From: Prochilodus magdalenae | Taxonomy: Eukaryota; Chordata; Actinopteri; Characiformes; Prochilodontidae | Assembly (NCBI GenBank): GCA_024036415.1 | Contig: JAMWET010005514.1 | Location: 92,501-156,500 of the forward strand | Length of the DNA: 64,000 nt | Direction: 5' to 3' | In this document: piece by piece, positions 43,956 through 56,240 of the stretch | How positions within the stretch are numbered: the first letter of the stretch is position 1 | How the letters are laid out: every line of letters starts with the position of its first letter | The notes under the pieces: model-generated | What the model was told of the DNA's origin: nothing | Databases searched by the model: none | Seen by the model: only the letters and a program-made list of their open reading frames with translations | Made by a program: the position numbers and the translations under genes

Positions 43956-46025
43956 GCTGCTGTTGTTGTAGTAATAATAGTAGTAACAGTTGCAGTAGTA
44001 ATAGTAGTAATGGTAGTGATAGCTGTAGTAGTAATAATAGCAGTAGTAACAGTTGTAGTAGTAATAATTGCAGTAGTAACAGTTGTAGTAGTAACAGTAG
44101 TAGTGGTAGTAATAGTTGTAGTAGTAATAATTGCAGTAGTAACAGTTGTAGTAGTAATAGTAGTAGTTGTAGTAGTAATGATAGCAGTAGTAACAGTTGT
44201 AGTAGTAATATAAGCAGTAGTAACAGTTGTAGTAGTAATAATTGCAGTAGTAACAGTTGTAGTAGTAACAGTAGTAGTGGTAGTAATAGTTGTAGTAGTA
44301 ATAATTGCAGTAGTAACAGTTGTAGTAGTTGTAGTAGTAATAATAGCAGTAGTAACAGTTGTTGTAGTAGTAATAATAGCAGTAGTAACAGTTAGTAGTA
44401 GTGGTAGTAGTAGTTGTAGTAGTAATAATAGTAGTTGTAGTAGTAACAGTAGTAGTGGCAGTAATAGTTGTAGTAGTAATAATTGCAGTAGTAACAGTTG
44501 TAGTAGTAATAGTAGTAGTGGTAGTAATAGTTGTAGTAGTAATAATTGCAGTAGTAACAGTTGGAGTAGTAACAGTAGTGGTGGTAGTAATAGTTGTAGT
44601 AGTAGTAGGTGTAGTAGTAATAATAGCAGTAGTAACAGTTGTAGTAGTAATAGTAGTAGTAGTAACAGTTGTAGTAGTAATAGTAGTAGTAGTAACAGTT
44701 GTAGTAGTAACAGTAGTAGTGGTAGTAATAGTTGTAGTAGTAATAATTGCAGTAGTAACAGTTGTAGTAGTAATAATAGCAGTAGTAACAGTTGTAGTAG
44801 TATTAGTAGTAGTGGTAGTAGTAGTAGTTGTAGTAGTAATAATAGTAGTTGTAGTAGTAACAGTAGTAGTGGTAGTAATAGTTGTAGTAGTAATAATTGC
44901 AGTAGTAACAGTTGTAGTAGTAATAGTAGTAGTGGTAGTAATAGTTGTAGTAGTAATAATTGCAGTAGTAACAGTTGGAGTAGTAACAGTAGTGGTGGTA
45001 GTAGTAGTTGTAGTAGTAGTAGTAGTAGGTGTAGTAGTAATAATAGCAGTAGTAACAGTTGTAGTAGTAATAGTAGTAGTAGTAATAGTAGTAGTAGTAA
45101 CAGTTGTAGTAGTAACAGTAGTAGTGGTAGTAATAGTTGTAGTAGTAATAATTGCAGTAGTAACAGTTGTAGTAGTAATAGTAGTGGTGGTAGTAGTAGT
45201 TGTAGTAGTAATAGTAGTAGTAACAGTTGTAGTAGTAATAGTAGTAGTTGTAGTAATAATAGCAGTAGTAACAGTTGTAGTAGTAATAGTAGTAGTACCA
45301 GTTGTAGTAGTAATAGTAGTAGTAGTAACAGTTGTAGTAGTAACAGTAGTAGTGGTAGTAATAGTTGTAGTAGTAATAATTGCAGTAGTAACAGTTGGAG
45401 TAGTAATAGTAGTGGTGGTAGTCGTAGTTGTAGTAGTAGTAGTAGTAGGTGTAGTAGTAATAATAGCAGTAGTAACAGTTGTAGTAGTAACAGTAGCAGT
45501 GGTAGTAATAGTTGTAGTAGTAATAGTAGCAGTAGTAATAATAGCAGTTGTAGTAGTAATAATAGCAGTAGTAACAGTTGTAGTAGTAATAATAGCAGTA
45601 GTAATAGTAGTAGTTGTAGTAGTAATAATAGCAGTAGTAACAGTTGTAGTAGTAATAGTAGTAGTAGTAACAGCTGTAGTAGTAGTAGTAGTAGTTGTAG
45701 TAGTAATAATAGCAGTAGTAACAGTTGTAGTAATAGTAACAGCTGTAGTAGTAATAGTAGTAGTTGTAGTAATAATAATAGCAGTAGTAACAGTTATAGT
45801 AATAGTAGTAGTAGTAACAGCTGTAGTAGTAGTAGTAGTAGTTGTAGTAGTAATAATAGCAGTAGTAACAGTTGTAGTAATAGTAACAGCTGTAGTAGTG
45901 ATAGTAGTAGTTGTAGTAATAATAATATCAGTAGTAGAAGTTGTAGCAGTACTAATACTAGTTGTAGCAGCAGTAGTACTAGTGGTAGTAGTAGTAGTAG
46001 TATAGTAGCAGTAATAGTAGTACAG
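43875..46025. repeat. GTA/TAC trinucleotide satellite
   Basis: About 2.15 kb of TAGTAG, AACAGT, TAATAG and GTTGTAG words. There is a higher-order pattern: a block of about 150-200 bp (GTAGTAATAATTGCAGTAGT, AACAGTTGTAGTAGTAACAG) recurs. Starts as pure ATT/TTA. Confidence 0.93.
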
Positions 46026-46029
46026 TAGT

Positions 46030-46741
46030 ACAAGTACTAGTGATAGAACTCCATGCACTGTCAAAAAGGCAAAATGACCAATAAACTGCCAAATTCTCTA
46101 AAACTATATAATATAATATAATATAATATAATATAATATAATATAATATAATATAATATAATATAATATAATATAATATAATATAATATAATGTAATTCT
46201 TTGGCATGAAAGCTTTGATTCTATGAAATGAAGTAATTCTAATGATAATGTCTGTAGATAGTTGTAGTAGTAATAATAGCAGTAGTAATAGTAGTAGTTG
46301 TAGTAGTAATAATAGCAGTAGTAACAGTTGTAGTAGTAATAGTAGTAGTAGTAACAGCTGTAGTAGTAGTAGTAGTAGTTGTAGTAGTAATAATAGCAGT
46401 AGTAACAGTTGTAGTAATAGTAACAGCTGTAGATAGTTAGTAATAAGTAGTGTAGTAATTAATTTGTAGTAAAATAATAATAGCAGTAGTAGTAGCAACA
46501 GTGTATAGTAGTAATAGTAGTAGTAGTAACAGCTGTAGTAGTAATAGTAGTAGTTGTAGTAGTAATAATAGCAGTAGTAACAGTTGTAGTAATAGTAGTA
46601 GTAGTAACAGTTGTAGTAGTGATAGTAGTAGTTGTAGTAATAATAATAGCAGTAGTAGAAGCAGTACTAATACTAGTTGTAGCAGCAGTAGTACTAGTGG
46701 TAGTAGTAGTACTAGTGGTAGTAGTAGTAGTAGTAGTAGTA

Positions 46742-46773
<32 letters not shown>

Positions 46774-46825
46774 TAGTAGTAGTAGTAGTAGTAGTAGTAG
46801 TATAGTAGTAGTAGTAGTAGTATAG
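46030..46825. repeat. Segmental tandem duplication, unit 1
   Basis: Begins CTAGTGATAGAACTCCATGC, then a TATAA array, then CTTTGGCATGAAAGCTTTGA, and ends in GTA-type repeats. Repeated directly as the unit starting at about 46835. Confidence 0.85.
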
Positions 46826-46834
46826 TAGTACAAG

Positions 46835-47070
46835 TACTAGTGATAGAACTCCATGCACTGTCAAAAAGGCAAAATGACCAATAAACTGCCAAATTCTCTA
46901 AAACTATATAATATAATATAATATAATATAATATAATATAATATAATATAATATAATATAATATAATATAATATAATATAATATAATATAATATAATATA
47001 ATGTAATTCTTTGGCATGAAAGCTTTGATTCTATGAAATGAAGTAATTCTAATGATAATGTCTGTGGCGC
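46835..47070. repeat. Segmental tandem duplication, unit 2
   Basis: Nearly identical to 46040-46256: same CTCCATGCACTG start, longer TATAA array, same CATGAAAGCTTTGATTCTAT end. Then unique sequence follows (GCGCCATCTGCTGG). Confidence 0.85.
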
Positions 47071-47698
47071 CATCTGCTGGATCCTAACAGATCACGTTTT
47101 CCCAGATCCTGCTGGTTTTCCTGATTATTCCTTTCCTGATTATTCCTATGCCTTGGTTGTGTCGTGTGTGATGAGGAGGGTCCGGGGCTGTGGGAATGTG
47201 TGCATGCCTGTAAATGCTCATCTTCTAATGTCATGAAAGCTGCTTACAGCTAGGCCTGTCCTACAGCAGCGTCCGGCACAGCAGGTGTGCTTTCAGACTC
47301 CGAGTATCCGGCACACAACCATTACACGTCTGCACTACCACAGCAGAGCTGCTCCTCTCTCAGCTGTCAGCACACATTGTCTATGATCTTCCGTCTTAGT
47401 TGAAGTTACTGTAGATTAGCTCATGTCCTGTTTAGTACCTAACAAAGCTCTTTCATCAGTTCCTTCATTCATTCATTCATTCATTAGCTTGTGCATCGCA
47501 GTGTACTGTACTCCTGTAGCCTACAGTGGTATTGTATAGTGTGTGTTCAGGTCAAACTGCAGAATGAAAAACTGAGTCACTCTTTCCTTCACTGCTCGTC
47601 GTTTAATTACCCAGCAGTGTCACCAGGAAGCAGATCAACTGACCTAAACCACATAACTGTGTGAATTTCGGTAGACTCATACCCCACTGTATACATAC
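47070..47698. other. Intergenic sequence
   Basis: Mostly unique-looking DNA with a short CATT run at 47466-47485. No exon or RNA gene is recognised. Confidence 0.4.
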
Positions 47699-48300
47699 AC
47701 TCATCACCAAAAGAGTAGCTGCCCCCTCTCTCAGTATGGCATCGGGCCGCAACATCCCAGACGTCTCGGTATGGAGCTGTAGAGGTTCCTAATGGTGTCC
47801 TGTGATAATCCATCCCATGCAGCTTGAACATCCTCACACAGTTCCTGCAGATGGTGCGGGAGGGGTGGAGGTGGAGGGACACCAGGCCTTCTGGACATGT
47901 GACGACAAACCGTCCATCTTGGTGCTGACCACGGTGCCTCCACACACGGACTCGTTGGGCGTCTCCACCAAGACTAAAGCGGGACTCCTCACTGAAGATG
48001 ACCCGCTGCCATTCTGAGTCACTCCATGACAGTCTGGTACGACACCACTGCAGTCTTTGGTGACGGTGACGTGGTGTTAAGGGCAGGCGTGCTAACGGTC
48101 TGTGGGCATGTGGTCCTGCGTGGTGCAGCCGTCTGCCAATGGTGCTGCACTGACAGGACGACTCATGGAGGACACCACTGCTCGCTGTGTGTCTGGAACT
48201 GTGGCTGGGGGAGCATGTTAGACAATCCATCAACTCTGTCTCTCCTTCATGTCGCTGGTGTGTGCCTCCTTCTATCCACTCTCTCCTTGGCAGCATGCTA
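47699..48300 (-). mobile_element. Tc1-like element E1, copy 2 (longest frame)
   Basis: The minus strand keeps a long transposase piece: [20 protein letters not shown], then [20 protein letters not shown] and [20 protein letters not shown]. The IFSEESRF segment corresponds to the FSDESRF catalytic motif, with E replacing D, which should inactivate it. Confidence 0.82.
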
Positions 48301-48354
48301 TGGTAGTATCATTTGCATCTACCCACCTACTATACATACGGTACTCCACTATAT

Positions 48355-48400
48355 GTATATATATATGTATATGCAGTGGGGTACATAGTATATAGTGGAG

Positions 48401-48435
<35 letters not shown>

Positions 48436-48442
48436 ATGTATG

Positions 48443-48517
<75 letters not shown>

Positions 48518-48600
48518 ACATTGTGTATGTGTGTGTGGTGTGTATGTGTCTATATATGCAGTGCGGTTACGTGGTATATATATATATATATATATACCCA
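48355..48600. repeat. TA dinucleotide microsatellite
   Basis: Runs of (TA)n with ATGTATGT interruptions. Confidence 0.95.
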
Positions 48601-49369
48601 CCCCCAGACTATACCCCAGTATATACCCCCACATTTTCTCTCTGGCCTGTGGAGGAGGGGCTCAGGGCTCAGTACAGTTGGTGACCTCATTTGTAGACAG
48701 TGGGACATTTTGTTTCCTCCGCTGCATCCCCCTCTCCACCACCCCATTTCTGGGATGATGGCACTGGCTCAGCAGTCCAAACCACAAACCGAGTTCTCCA
48801 CCGTCTAATCATGGGTGGCAATTTACTCAGAGAGAGGACTAAACAAGCACGACGAGAGATTTGAGGCCATAGCCGGACGTCCTGTCCCATCCCACTCTAA
48901 ACTTTATGGGTGGGAGCGGGATACTGGCCAACTACCCCCCACCTTCCCACCTCCACCACACACTCCTCCCCACCCCTTCCTCTTCACCACCCCACCCCCC
49001 ACCATATGGGCGTTCACTCATGGCCCAACAAAGCGGACTAATACGAGGCGATGGTCGATATCACGCGGAGCCGCCTATACGCCCAGATTACAGACTGTAA
49101 AAATGATCAGACATCCCGGGTTCGTGAAATACCCTGAAGCGCCTGCGCACTGCGCATTCGCCAGTAAAACAGAAAACATGACAGTTGATCATAATGTTGA
49201 TATTACTAAACATCTGCTTCGTGTCGTATAGCAGACCCCCAGAAAAAAAGAACAAAAAAGAAGAGGAAAGGGGGAAAAACGAGTATTTACTTTCGCAATG
49301 GTGTCGGGATACACGCCCACGCCGCGCTAACGTCATTCGCTGCGTGGCGCTAGGGGTGTTTTTTAAAAC
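48601..49369. other. Spacer upstream of the KLF promoter
   Basis: A C-rich stretch (48930-49010, many CACCCC words, possible KLF-binding sites), then sequence that becomes CpG-rich after about 49280. No coding exon is seen. Confidence 0.4.
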
Positions 49370-49865
49370 ACACCCGTCTTCAGACAGAGCCCGCCCCTTT
49401 CTCCGCTGCGATTGGCGAGACTGCTTGCAAACTGGAACTTCCTGCCAATCGCAGCGCAGATGGCGGGACGCGATTGACCAATCGTAGCGTGGGAGTGGGC
49501 GGGGCTTTTTGGAATACGGGTGTGAAAAAAATAACGAGTCCCTCTTCAATGGAGGGGGCGTGGCTTTCACCGGCTTTCGGGCAGACACAATGAAACGAGG
49601 GGCAATGTAGGACACCACGTTGGGGCTCGCAGCACGACCTAAGCCGGTGGTTTATTTATTTTTTACCTTTTTTGAACGTTTATACGACGTGTTTTCTTTT
49701 ACCGTGGACGTGTTTATCGCCGTTAGGAAGAGTTTAAGACCTCAAGCGTGCTCCAAGGTTCAAGGGGAAACGAGGCTCAGAGAACCATCATCCTCATTTA
49801 CGGGGGCGGCGTGATCTACGCAGTATAGGGTCGGAACAAAAAACGGACGAAAACAACCAAATAAG
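49370..49865 (+). promoter_or_regulatory. KLF promoter and 5'UTR (CpG-rich)
   Basis: The stretch is CpG-rich and unlike the AT-rich surroundings. It holds an inverted CCAAT box (ATTGG, 49411-49415), CCAAT boxes at 49445-49449 and 49478-49482, and a GC box GGGCGGGGC at 49497-49505, followed by about 350 bp of leader up to the ATG. No TATA box is clear. The layout is typical of a housekeeping or broadly expressed KLF promoter; GC boxes also allow autoregulation by SP/KLF proteins. Confidence 0.7.
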
Positions 49866-50370
49866 ATGTCTATGTTCGCGTACTCGGATTATCTCGCCGC
49901 TGAGTGCCTGGTGTCCATATCCAGCGGGCCGGTCCTCCACCGACCCAGGCCGGCGGCGGCCACGCAGGCCCCTCCTCAGGGCCTTCCACCGGGGGAGCTG
50001 GACGGTTCGAGCGAGGACAGGGAGGTCCGCGAAACCCTCCGGCTGGAGGGCTCCAGCATAGCCACGGTGGCCCAGGTCTTGACGGACCTACACGGGAAGC
50101 TGCGGCCCGTGTCCGCGTACTCGGAAAGCAGTAACTCGTCGTGCGGGGAGAGCGGCTACACCACGCTTTCCGACTCAGCCACCCCCACCGCGACCCCAAC
50201 CATGACCCCCTCGGCCACCCCGGTCCCCCAACAGCAGCAGCACATGTGGGTAGGAGGAGGAGGGGGGGCACCCCGGTCCCCCACCAAGCGTCACCCGTGT
50301 ACCTTCGACGGCTGCGACAGGGTGTACGGCAAATCCTCCCACCTGAAGGCGCACATCAGGACCCACACAG
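49866..50370 (+). CDS. Kruppel-like factor (KLF9/KLF13 subgroup), exon 1
   Basis: Exon 1 of a 255-residue zinc-finger transcription factor. The ATG has A at -3 and follows a GC-rich leader. Residues 1-20 (MSMFAYSDYLAAECLVSISS) contain the AAxxLVSIS segment, the Sin3-interacting motif typical of the KLF9/13/14/16 subgroup, so a repressor or context-dependent regulator is likely. Around residue 65 there is a short hydrophobic SIATVAQVLTDL motif, followed by a Ser/Thr/Pro-rich linker. The first C2H2 finger has C145, C150, H163, H167 with VYGKSSHLKAH, which binds GC/CACCC boxes. The exon ends in phase 1 inside the HTG/ERP linker, the intron position known for KLF9 and KLF13. It could be klf13, klf9 or a teleost paralogue; VYGKSSHLKAH excludes KLF14/16-type (AYYKSSHLKSH). 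Confidence 0.95.
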
Positions 50371-50649
50371 GTAAAGAGGCTAACGGCTAGCGCTTTAGCA
50401 CCGGACAACAAAAGAGTGGATTTGCGTTAGCTATACTAGCTAGTTTAGCGTACTGGTGTGCTTGATGACCGGTTAGCGGCGCTAGCTAGCCGTAGCTAAC
50501 TTCTTTAACTTGGTTTTCTGAAGTGTGGAGGCAAAATTAGGGCACTGGAAACCTTAAATGTGTTTAACATGAGTGTTTTTTCCCTTTCCCATCATTATTA
50601 GTATTCGTATTATCACTCCAAGACTAGAGCTAGCTTCGTTCGAATTATC

Positions 50650-50724
50650 CCGTTCCACCTTAAATGGTGCAGCTGTTACACGAGGCGCCAGAATGTAACT
50701 GCTGCACCATTTAAGGTGGAACGG
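50650..50724. mobile_element. Short palindromic MITE in the KLF intron
   Basis: The arms CGTTCCACCTTAAATGGTGC and GCACCATTTAAGGTGGAACG are perfect inverted repeats around a spacer of about 30 bp, so the transcript could form a long hairpin. A related, larger copy lies at 25824-25980. Confidence 0.75.
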
Positions 50725-51613
50725 CAAAAAAGCTAACTCGCCACCATCTTTTCCAGAATATATCAACTTAGGAAGCCACTTGGCCCTTAATATGAAGGAA
50801 CAATGATTATTTAAGGGGGGGAAACTTATTTAAACACTTTAAAATCATTTTTAGTCCAAATAAACATATAGCTAGTTAGCTAGCTACTTTTTGCTCAATT
50901 GCTAATGTCATTTCTTGATGGTATTGTCATACTATTAAAAAAGTAGATAATGTGTTAATAATTGGGGCAAAACAGTCGAATTCAATCAACTTTAAGTGTA
51001 AAAAAATATTGTTTTGTCTGTGTGTGGTGCTTCTGACAACTTGTTAGCATTAGTGCTAACTGGCTTGCTAACTTTGTAGTAACGGCCGTTTGTTGACTGT
51101 TGTCAAGGGCTGTGCCCCCGGTCCAGACACCCACCTAACCTTCCGTCGGAATAAAGAGTCGATTTGTGTGATAAAGGGATCGTTTTAGCCGTTACCGAGC
51201 CGCAGAGACCCCTCAAAAGGGGGGTAAGTCTCCTAACCGAGGCTTCTGAACAAAGACATTTATGAACAAAGGGGAGAAGGAGGTGAGGGAGGACCGAAAT
51301 TTGTGACTGGCGTTCAGATTTGCATGTAAGGCTCGGCCCCAGGGGTGGTGCTGGGGCTGGAGCTGGTGCTGCTGAAGTGGCACATGGTCCCCTTCCTCCC
51401 AAGTTCACTTGGTCCACGTTTCTGACTTCTTAAGCTGGAAAGTGTGGGATAAAGTTGGTAAATCCGGGCTAATGTTACTTGTACCGCCTACTTCTGCTTA
51501 CTTCTCTATTACCCCAGCTCTGTATTAGACACCTACAGGGCAAGTCCACCCAAATTCCCACATGATTTTATATTACAGGCCCACCAGACAGAAAATGAGC
51601 CCCCTGTGGCTAA

Positions 51614-52075
51614 AACGTACCTACTAGCATGTAACTCCTCCACCAGCACCAATAACAGCTATGACTGGATTGGGCATATACTGGACAAGTTTCTGGATGT
51701 AGGACACATCCATGTTCAGGCACTCTTGCTTCCTCAAAGAGTTGGGCACTTGAGTCCGATGTGGTGAACGCCTTCCCTGACTCAATTCCGAGGAGAATTC
51801 CCTGTAGACTGTGATTTTCCCACTGCTGGTAGACCCGTATGACCGTACGCTGCTTCCATACACCTGCAGATTCAGCTACTTCCTTCACACTATGGTCTTT
51901 GGTACGCCCAAATGCTCAGTCCCTCCTTTTAGCCAATCAGAAACATCTGCTCCACATGGAACGAGACATGTAGCACCTCCACTCAATCTATGGATCCCGT
52001 TGCTCACACCTGCATGTATTTATAGCCCCATCGTCCTCCTGCAGCGCCATCTGCAGGAGCCTGAGGTTACTACCA
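51614..52075 (-). mobile_element. Tc1-like HTH element E3, copy d
   Basis: Minus strand reads [20 protein letters not shown], then QQWENHSLQG. In the KLF intron. Confidence 0.7.
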
Positions 52076-52079
52076 GCTT

Positions 52080-54000
52080 GAACACCAGCTTGAGCTCTTC
52101 TTTTTGCCTGCTGAGCCTCTATAATTTTATATATACCACATGTAGGTGCATGGATTTAACCAAATGAGTTTTAATTGAGTTAGTTTTAAGCGTATGTGAT
52201 AAACAGGGTCTGTAATAATTAGGTGGATGCGATGTAGGCAAATTGGGAACCATGGATGTCCACAGCCAATTTATTTACCATCCCAAACCACAAGTGAACA
52301 TGCATGAGTCTTCTGGCCGTTTATACTGTATATGTGATGCTGGTGATGGTAAAATAGTAGGTTTATGAGCAATAAAGTTTTGTTTAGGGACTATTTTGCC
52401 TTCACCTTCCTATTGCTACGAATAGACTTGACGTAAGTATGTTATAGCTTAAAAACCTCATCACAAAACTGCCATAAATCGATGTGTCGGATATTCGTTT
52501 AACTATCTGTGAGGGAGTCTTTACAGGGGCGTTAAAGGTCAGATCCACCAGTTTTCTAGAATTTTTGTGCGATCCAGTTGATGATATGTAAATAAAGTTA
52601 TTCATGGTGGTTTTGGCACGGAATGGTTAACTGGCAGGGAGTCCTATTGACTATTTACAGCGATGGTTTACAACGCTTTAGCAATTGTACTTACTGTTGC
52701 AGGTGAACTCTCGCGTGTCTTATGACCTCATACAGTGGCCATAAATGCAGCTGGCCTGCATCACGAATGGATGAAAATTAATAAATTAAAACACATATAC
52801 ATAGGATATACGAGCAGATACAGCAGCTCGGGCATCAGGCAGCGCATTCATAACCAATTCAGGTAAGGACTTTCGGTGAGGGAGCTTATAGAGGTGGACG
52901 TCCGGTTCCATTCACCACCAGGTCTGGCAGGGTAAGTGTCTCTAGGTCGCAGTGTCCTCACCAAACCACCATGAATAGCTCTGATGATGTGCTAACCGTT
53001 TAATTACACTGAAATTTTGCAAAATCAGTAGAGTTCCCCTTTAAACTCCTCAGACGCCCGCTTCCTGTGAGCAGTTCTGACTCAGTAAGGTTTCCTAGAA
53101 CAGAGCCTTTCACACCAAACCACTCTGAATGGCTTTGTTTGCGTCCTAGCTTTTTAATTATAGAGAATTTAGTTTTAAAAGGGTGGTATTTTCCCATTAA
53201 AGGAGTGGGGAACAAAGACGATTGATGTGAAATGTGCTGTTCTAGTAAAACTTAACTAGGTCACAGTAATAGTGATGGGAACCAGACGTCCAGAGGCCCT
53301 AAACAACCTCACAAGGTACTAACATGACAGTAATGAATGCTCAGTCCGAGGCCGGGATGGTGGTTTACAGTAGTTTTGACATGAGCTTTTAGGCGAGATG
53401 GTGTGTGTTTAAACACTTCATGGCGGAGAGGTGAATGCGAGGCAGATAGGAGCCAGATGGAACCTATTTACCGTTACCAATCTCAACATTTGCATCCTAA
53501 ACGTTATTACGGAGTTATAGATTTCCACCCACGCAGGCTTTAAGACAGGTGGAGGGTGGTGGTTTAGCGGGCTCTTTGTTCTGTGTAGTCATAATGATTT
53601 AAGGTGGCTGTGTAATCTTGTCAGACCATTTCTAATCTGATTTCGGGGGCTTCATCCGTTCATTGGTTCTGTCGTCAGTGGTGTACTGTGGTGCATCATC
53701 TGCTGTCTCACCCGGCATGCACAACAAGTCGCTTACGTCGCAACCAAGTTTGTCTCTTATTATTATTCTACACTCAAAATATAAAACGTTTATCGCCCCA
53801 CAGTTTTCGCGCTAGAACCACAAAATTTTACAGGATCGTTCATCTTATACCCGATTAAGTTGCTTGTGCTTTTTGAACTGATCCGAGGTCCGGTTTTTCG
53901 ATAACAAGCGCTCAAAGTCGGACCTTTTCCCATTGGAATGAATGGCGGAATGGCGAGCAAATTCAAATCTCAACAGCCACAAGTACTTCTGTGGGAACAG
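52080..54000. other. KLF intron, mid part
   Basis: About 1.9 kb of unique-looking AT-rich DNA without a recognisable repeat or exon. Confidence 0.4.
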
Positions 54001-54024
54001 AGTACCCAGGACTAACAGCTAAAC

Positions 54025-54165
54025 CAGTGGATTTAAGGTGGAATGGAATTTAAGGTGCCAATGTATTTAAGGTGGTAGGAGTGAATTTAAGGTGACAGTG
54101 AAGTTAAGATTGTAGTAGTGAATTTAAGGTGGCAGGGAATTTAAGGTGGCAGTTAATTTAAGGGA
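54025..54165. repeat. ATTTAAGGTGG tandem repeat
   Basis: About seven copies of AATTTAAGGTGGxxGx. The TTTAAGGTGG word is the inner arm of the palindromic MITE, so it may have been amplified from it. Confidence 0.7.
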
Positions 54166-55164
54166 GTACAGCTTTTAAACGTTTCAATGTAATGATCAGA
54201 CTTTTTCAAGCCAACTTAAAGTTCGTTCACAAACTTTCCCTTTCTAGTTATTATTAATTATTTATTTATTAATTAATTTATTTATTTTTATTATTATTAA
54301 TGAGCGTAGTGATATGTAAATCTAACTGCTTGCATACATGGCTAGCTTTATTAGCTGGTTAGCATGCTGGCTAACCTAGCTAGCGGTCTAGTAACCTAAC
54401 TCATCCGCTAATGTATATGTACAAAGATGCATCATATGTTGATGAGCTTTTCCTCCATGTTCACCACCACACTGCTGAGAACTGGAACCCAATCCTGGTA
54501 GGAACCAAACACTCAGAGAACAGAAGCTGAGCGGACCTCGGACCCTCGTCTTTCAGATTGGTCAGAATGGTTTGTTGGAGCCACACTGCGGTTAAATTGC
54601 TGCTACAGATCCTGTACCTCATAGGTAACGGCTGGTCGCTTGCCGCTTTGACGTCTGCTGGTGTGAACGCAGCGTTAGAGCAAAGCTGCAGGATTTCTAT
54701 AGTTTTGGGGGTGTAATGATTCTCCAAATCTCTGGTGGGGTTCATACAGTTGAGGAGGCGTGAATAACAGACCCGTGGACTAAAGTTCTGGGTTTTATAA
54801 AATCACTAAGGACTGGAAACACCGAAGAACATAGATTCACGTAAGGTCACACAGACAGGTGTAACAAGAGCTCAACCAGCAGCATGAGCAGCAGCGGCAG
54901 TACGTTCGGGGCGTGAGGCATTGTGGGTTGAGGGGTGGGATATCATCTTCCGGAAACGCAATACGAGACTGTGGATGTTTGTGTTGTGGTTTTGGTCTCA
55001 GTTTCAGAATAGTTACACCCCTAGTAGATTCAGACAGTGCTTATACTACGCTATACTGTACTTTACTACTGGGGAATGAACTTTATAGGTATGTATATAT
55101 TAGGCCGCATGTATATATTGAGTTAATTCATCTTTATTTATATAGATTTTGTCAAGAACAAGTC

Positions 55165-55565
55165 TGAAAGTGCGATACAGTGTCTCGTTTCATGTGTGGA
55201 AAACGCTCCAGAGCAGATGTTAATGATTGGCTAAAAGGAGGGACTGAGCATGTGGGTGTGGCCAAAGACCATAGTGTGAAGGAAGTAGCTGAATCTGCAG
55301 GTGTATGGAAGCAGCGTACGGTTATACGGGTCTACCAGCAGTGGTTAAAATCCCAGTCTACAGGGTCTTTGGAGTCTTGCCGGGGAAGGCATCCACCAAA
55401 TCTGACCCAACTAGACCAATGCTTTGATGGAGTATGAGAGTCTGAACATTGATGTTCAGACTCTCATACTCCTACATCCTACAGGCCTACATCCAGAAAC
55501 CTGTCCAGTGCATGCCCAATCCAGGGGGTGGAGGTGACCCATTTTTTGTCCAGTGAGCTCATTTC
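55165..55565 (+). mobile_element. Tc1-like HTH element E3, copy e
   Basis: Plus strand reads [20 protein letters not shown], then [20 protein letters not shown]. It ends near GTGACCCATTTTTTGTCCAG/TGAGCTC. In the KLF intron, about 400 bp before exon 2. Confidence 0.7.
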
Positions 55566-55977
55566 ACAACGTCAGTAGTTGTGACGTGATGTTTGACTTG
55601 GTATCCTGTAATTGAGTTATTATCCTAAAATTACTTGGAAGTGTATAACTCATTTTTTGGACATGGTATCTGAAAACGTTGGTGGATTATAGGCCTATGT
55701 TAATTGTTGGAAACTGAAGAAGCAGGGTTAAGACGTAGAGCGTGACGATAGCTGTTTGACAGGGCAATATTTTAGTCAGCCGTCACTCGTCTTCTAAACC
55801 ACTTTATCCCGCTGGAGCCAATCCCAGCGTTCAGTGGGCAGAAGGCATGGTTTTAGTGAGGAGCGTTAATAATGCTACGGTGTCAGTTTTAAGAAGATTA
55901 ATAATGATTCTTGATTAATAGAGATGGAGTGTTGGTCAGAGACCACGGGACGTTTTATGCTCTGCTCTGTTTTGCAG

Positions 55978-56240
55978 GCGAGAGGCCGTTTCCCTGCACC
56001 TGGTCCGGCTGCGAGAAGAAATTTGCTCGGTCCGACGAGCTCGCCCGCCACCTACGCACTCACACAGGAGAGAAGCGCTTCCAGTGCCCACTGTGCGACA
56101 AGCGCTTCATGCGCAGCGACCACCTGATCAAGCATGCCCGCCGCCACCCCGACTTCCAGCCCTCCATGATCAGCCGCAAGGGCATGGGACCAGGGTCAGC
56201 CCAGGCTCAAGGATCATCTCTCGGCATGGAGTCTCAGTGA
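55978..56240 (+). CDS. Kruppel-like factor, exon 2
   Basis: Begins after TTTTGCAG in phase 1 and ends at TGA 56238-56240. It encodes the [10 protein letters not shown] linker and start of finger 2, with [14 protein letters not shown], and finger 3 with [17 protein letters not shown]. All six C2H2 ligands of these two fingers are intact. The DNA-contact residues (R-S-D-E-L-R, R-S-D-H-L-K) are those of the SP/KLF family. A short tail (QPSMISRKG...GMESQ) follows, similar in length to KLF9. FPCTW matches KLF9; AECLVSIS with [10 protein letters not shown] is closer to KLF13. Confidence 0.96.

Noticed and set aside
43799..46064. Frames up to 738 codons rich in Ser/Asn, Val/Ile or Thr
   Set aside because: Frames through the GTA/TAC satellite.
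49088..49618. 176-codon minus-strand frame over the KLF promoter
   Set aside because: GC-rich promoter DNA; no homology recognised and it overlaps the CCAAT/GC boxes.
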